NCBI GenBank assembly: GCA_046542915.1
Contig: JBKHAI010000045.1
Span: forward strand, 1 to 5,028
Reading direction: 5' to 3'
DNA from: SKVL01 sp046542915
Lineage (GTDB): Bacteria > Patescibacteriota > Minisyncoccia > Phycocordibacterales > CSBR16-193
Length of the DNA stretch: 5,028 nucleotides
Within the stretch, counting starts at the first letter, position 1. Each line of letters begins with the position of its first letter. A model generated the notes under the pieces. That model was not told the DNA's origin. It did no database searches and saw only the letters and a program-made list of their open reading frames with translations. Position numbers and translations under genes: made by a program. This document shows, piece by piece, positions 4,848-5,028 of this stretch.

Positions 4848-4880
4848 GAAAGAAGCGCAACAAGCAAGCGCCCTTTTTTC
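4848..4880. terminator. Weak bidirectional terminator between tRNA-Val and the edge gene
   Basis: GCGC (4855-4858) pairs with GCGC (4868-4871) around a nine-base loop. After an AA/CC mismatch, the flanking purines (from GAAAG at 4848) pair with the T-run 4874-4879. On the plus strand TTTTTT follows, suiting tRNA-Val. On the minus strand the stem is followed by TTCTTTC, suiting the gene that stops at 4889. The core stem is only 4 bp, so this is a tentative call. Confidence 0.45.
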
Positions 4881-4888
4881 AAGACTCC

Positions 4889-5028
4889 TTATTCTTCTTC
4901 AACGCATATCTCTCTTTTTAAAATAGCTATAGTTGTTTTTGTTAGCAATAGAACAATAATAATATTTAATATAGCAAAAAATAACCATGATAAATATTTA
5001 AACATTTCAATATTGGTTTCGTGAAACA
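4889..5028 (-). CDS. C-terminus of a membrane protein, running off the right edge (partial)
   Basis: On the minus strand a frame stays open from the window edge to a TAA at 4891-4889, giving 45 residues. The end begins FHETNIEMFKYLSW and contains one strongly hydrophobic stretch, WLFFAILNIIIVLLL (residues 14-28 of the visible part). A short polar tail follows: TKTTIAILKREICVEEE. This looks like the last membrane helix and tail of a longer protein. Alternatively, the internal ATG at 5005-5003 could start a 38-aa single-pass peptide, but no Shine-Dalgarno precedes it. The region is AT-rich, which makes hydrophobic codons common by chance. No family can be assigned. A weak terminator lies just past the stop. 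Confidence 0.5.
   Translation of the reverse strand, partial: FHETNIEMFKYLSWLFFAILNIIIVLLLTKTTIAILKREICVEEE

Noticed and set aside
1..5028. CRISPR arrays, insertion sequences, attachment sites, phage or toxin-antitoxin modules
   Set aside because: No regularly spaced repeats, terminal inverted repeats, transposase or integrase motifs were seen; the only tRNA has no integrase or duplicated 3' end beside it.

Overview
The window looks like a piece of a small, streamlined bacterial genome of the Candidate Phyla Radiation (Patescibacteria, probably a Parcubacteria-type lineage). The grounds are a short YbeY (129 aa), a basic bS21 protein with an extended C-terminus, an AhpF-type 'thioredoxin reductase' lacking its N-terminal domain, AT-leaning tightly packed genes, and a division pair (ftsA-ftsZ) with no mur genes beside it. 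This assignment rests on gene order and sequence style recalled from the families; no search was run.

Layout of the plus strand: a possible tail of an upstream gene (to 28); rpsU/bS21 (45-299); ybeY, the 16S rRNA 3'-end endonuclease (352-741); ftsA (best start 801, to 1988); ftsZ (2057-3256), with a likely promoter in front and a palindromic terminator behind; and an AhpF/TrxB-like flavin disulfide reductase (3314-4249) ending in a strong bidirectional terminator. A convergent uncharacterised 91-aa basic protein (minus strand, 4314-4589) follows, with a near-consensus promoter and a strong Shine-Dalgarno site. Divergent from it is tRNA-Val(GAC) (4745-4821), with a textbook sigma70-type promoter and encoded CCA. 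The right edge holds the C-terminus of a minus-strand membrane protein (stop at 4889) whose start lies outside the window.

The genes fall into two themes. rpsU and ybeY both act at the 3' end of 16S rRNA: bS21 sits beside the anti-Shine-Dalgarno, and YbeY matures and monitors that end. ftsA and ftsZ form the membrane-anchored division ring.

The most unusual signals are in the rpsU-ybeY segment. A 13-bp perfect hairpin with a T-tract, of the same design as the window's other terminators, lies inside the first codons of ybeY. A 10-base perfect complement of the canonical anti-Shine-Dalgarno lies inside rpsU rather than in front of it. The plus-strand protein genes mostly lack an upstream Shine-Dalgarno, while the small minus-strand gene has an excellent one. 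Together these suggest translation-linked control of a 'ribosome 3'-end' gene pair, which is an inference.
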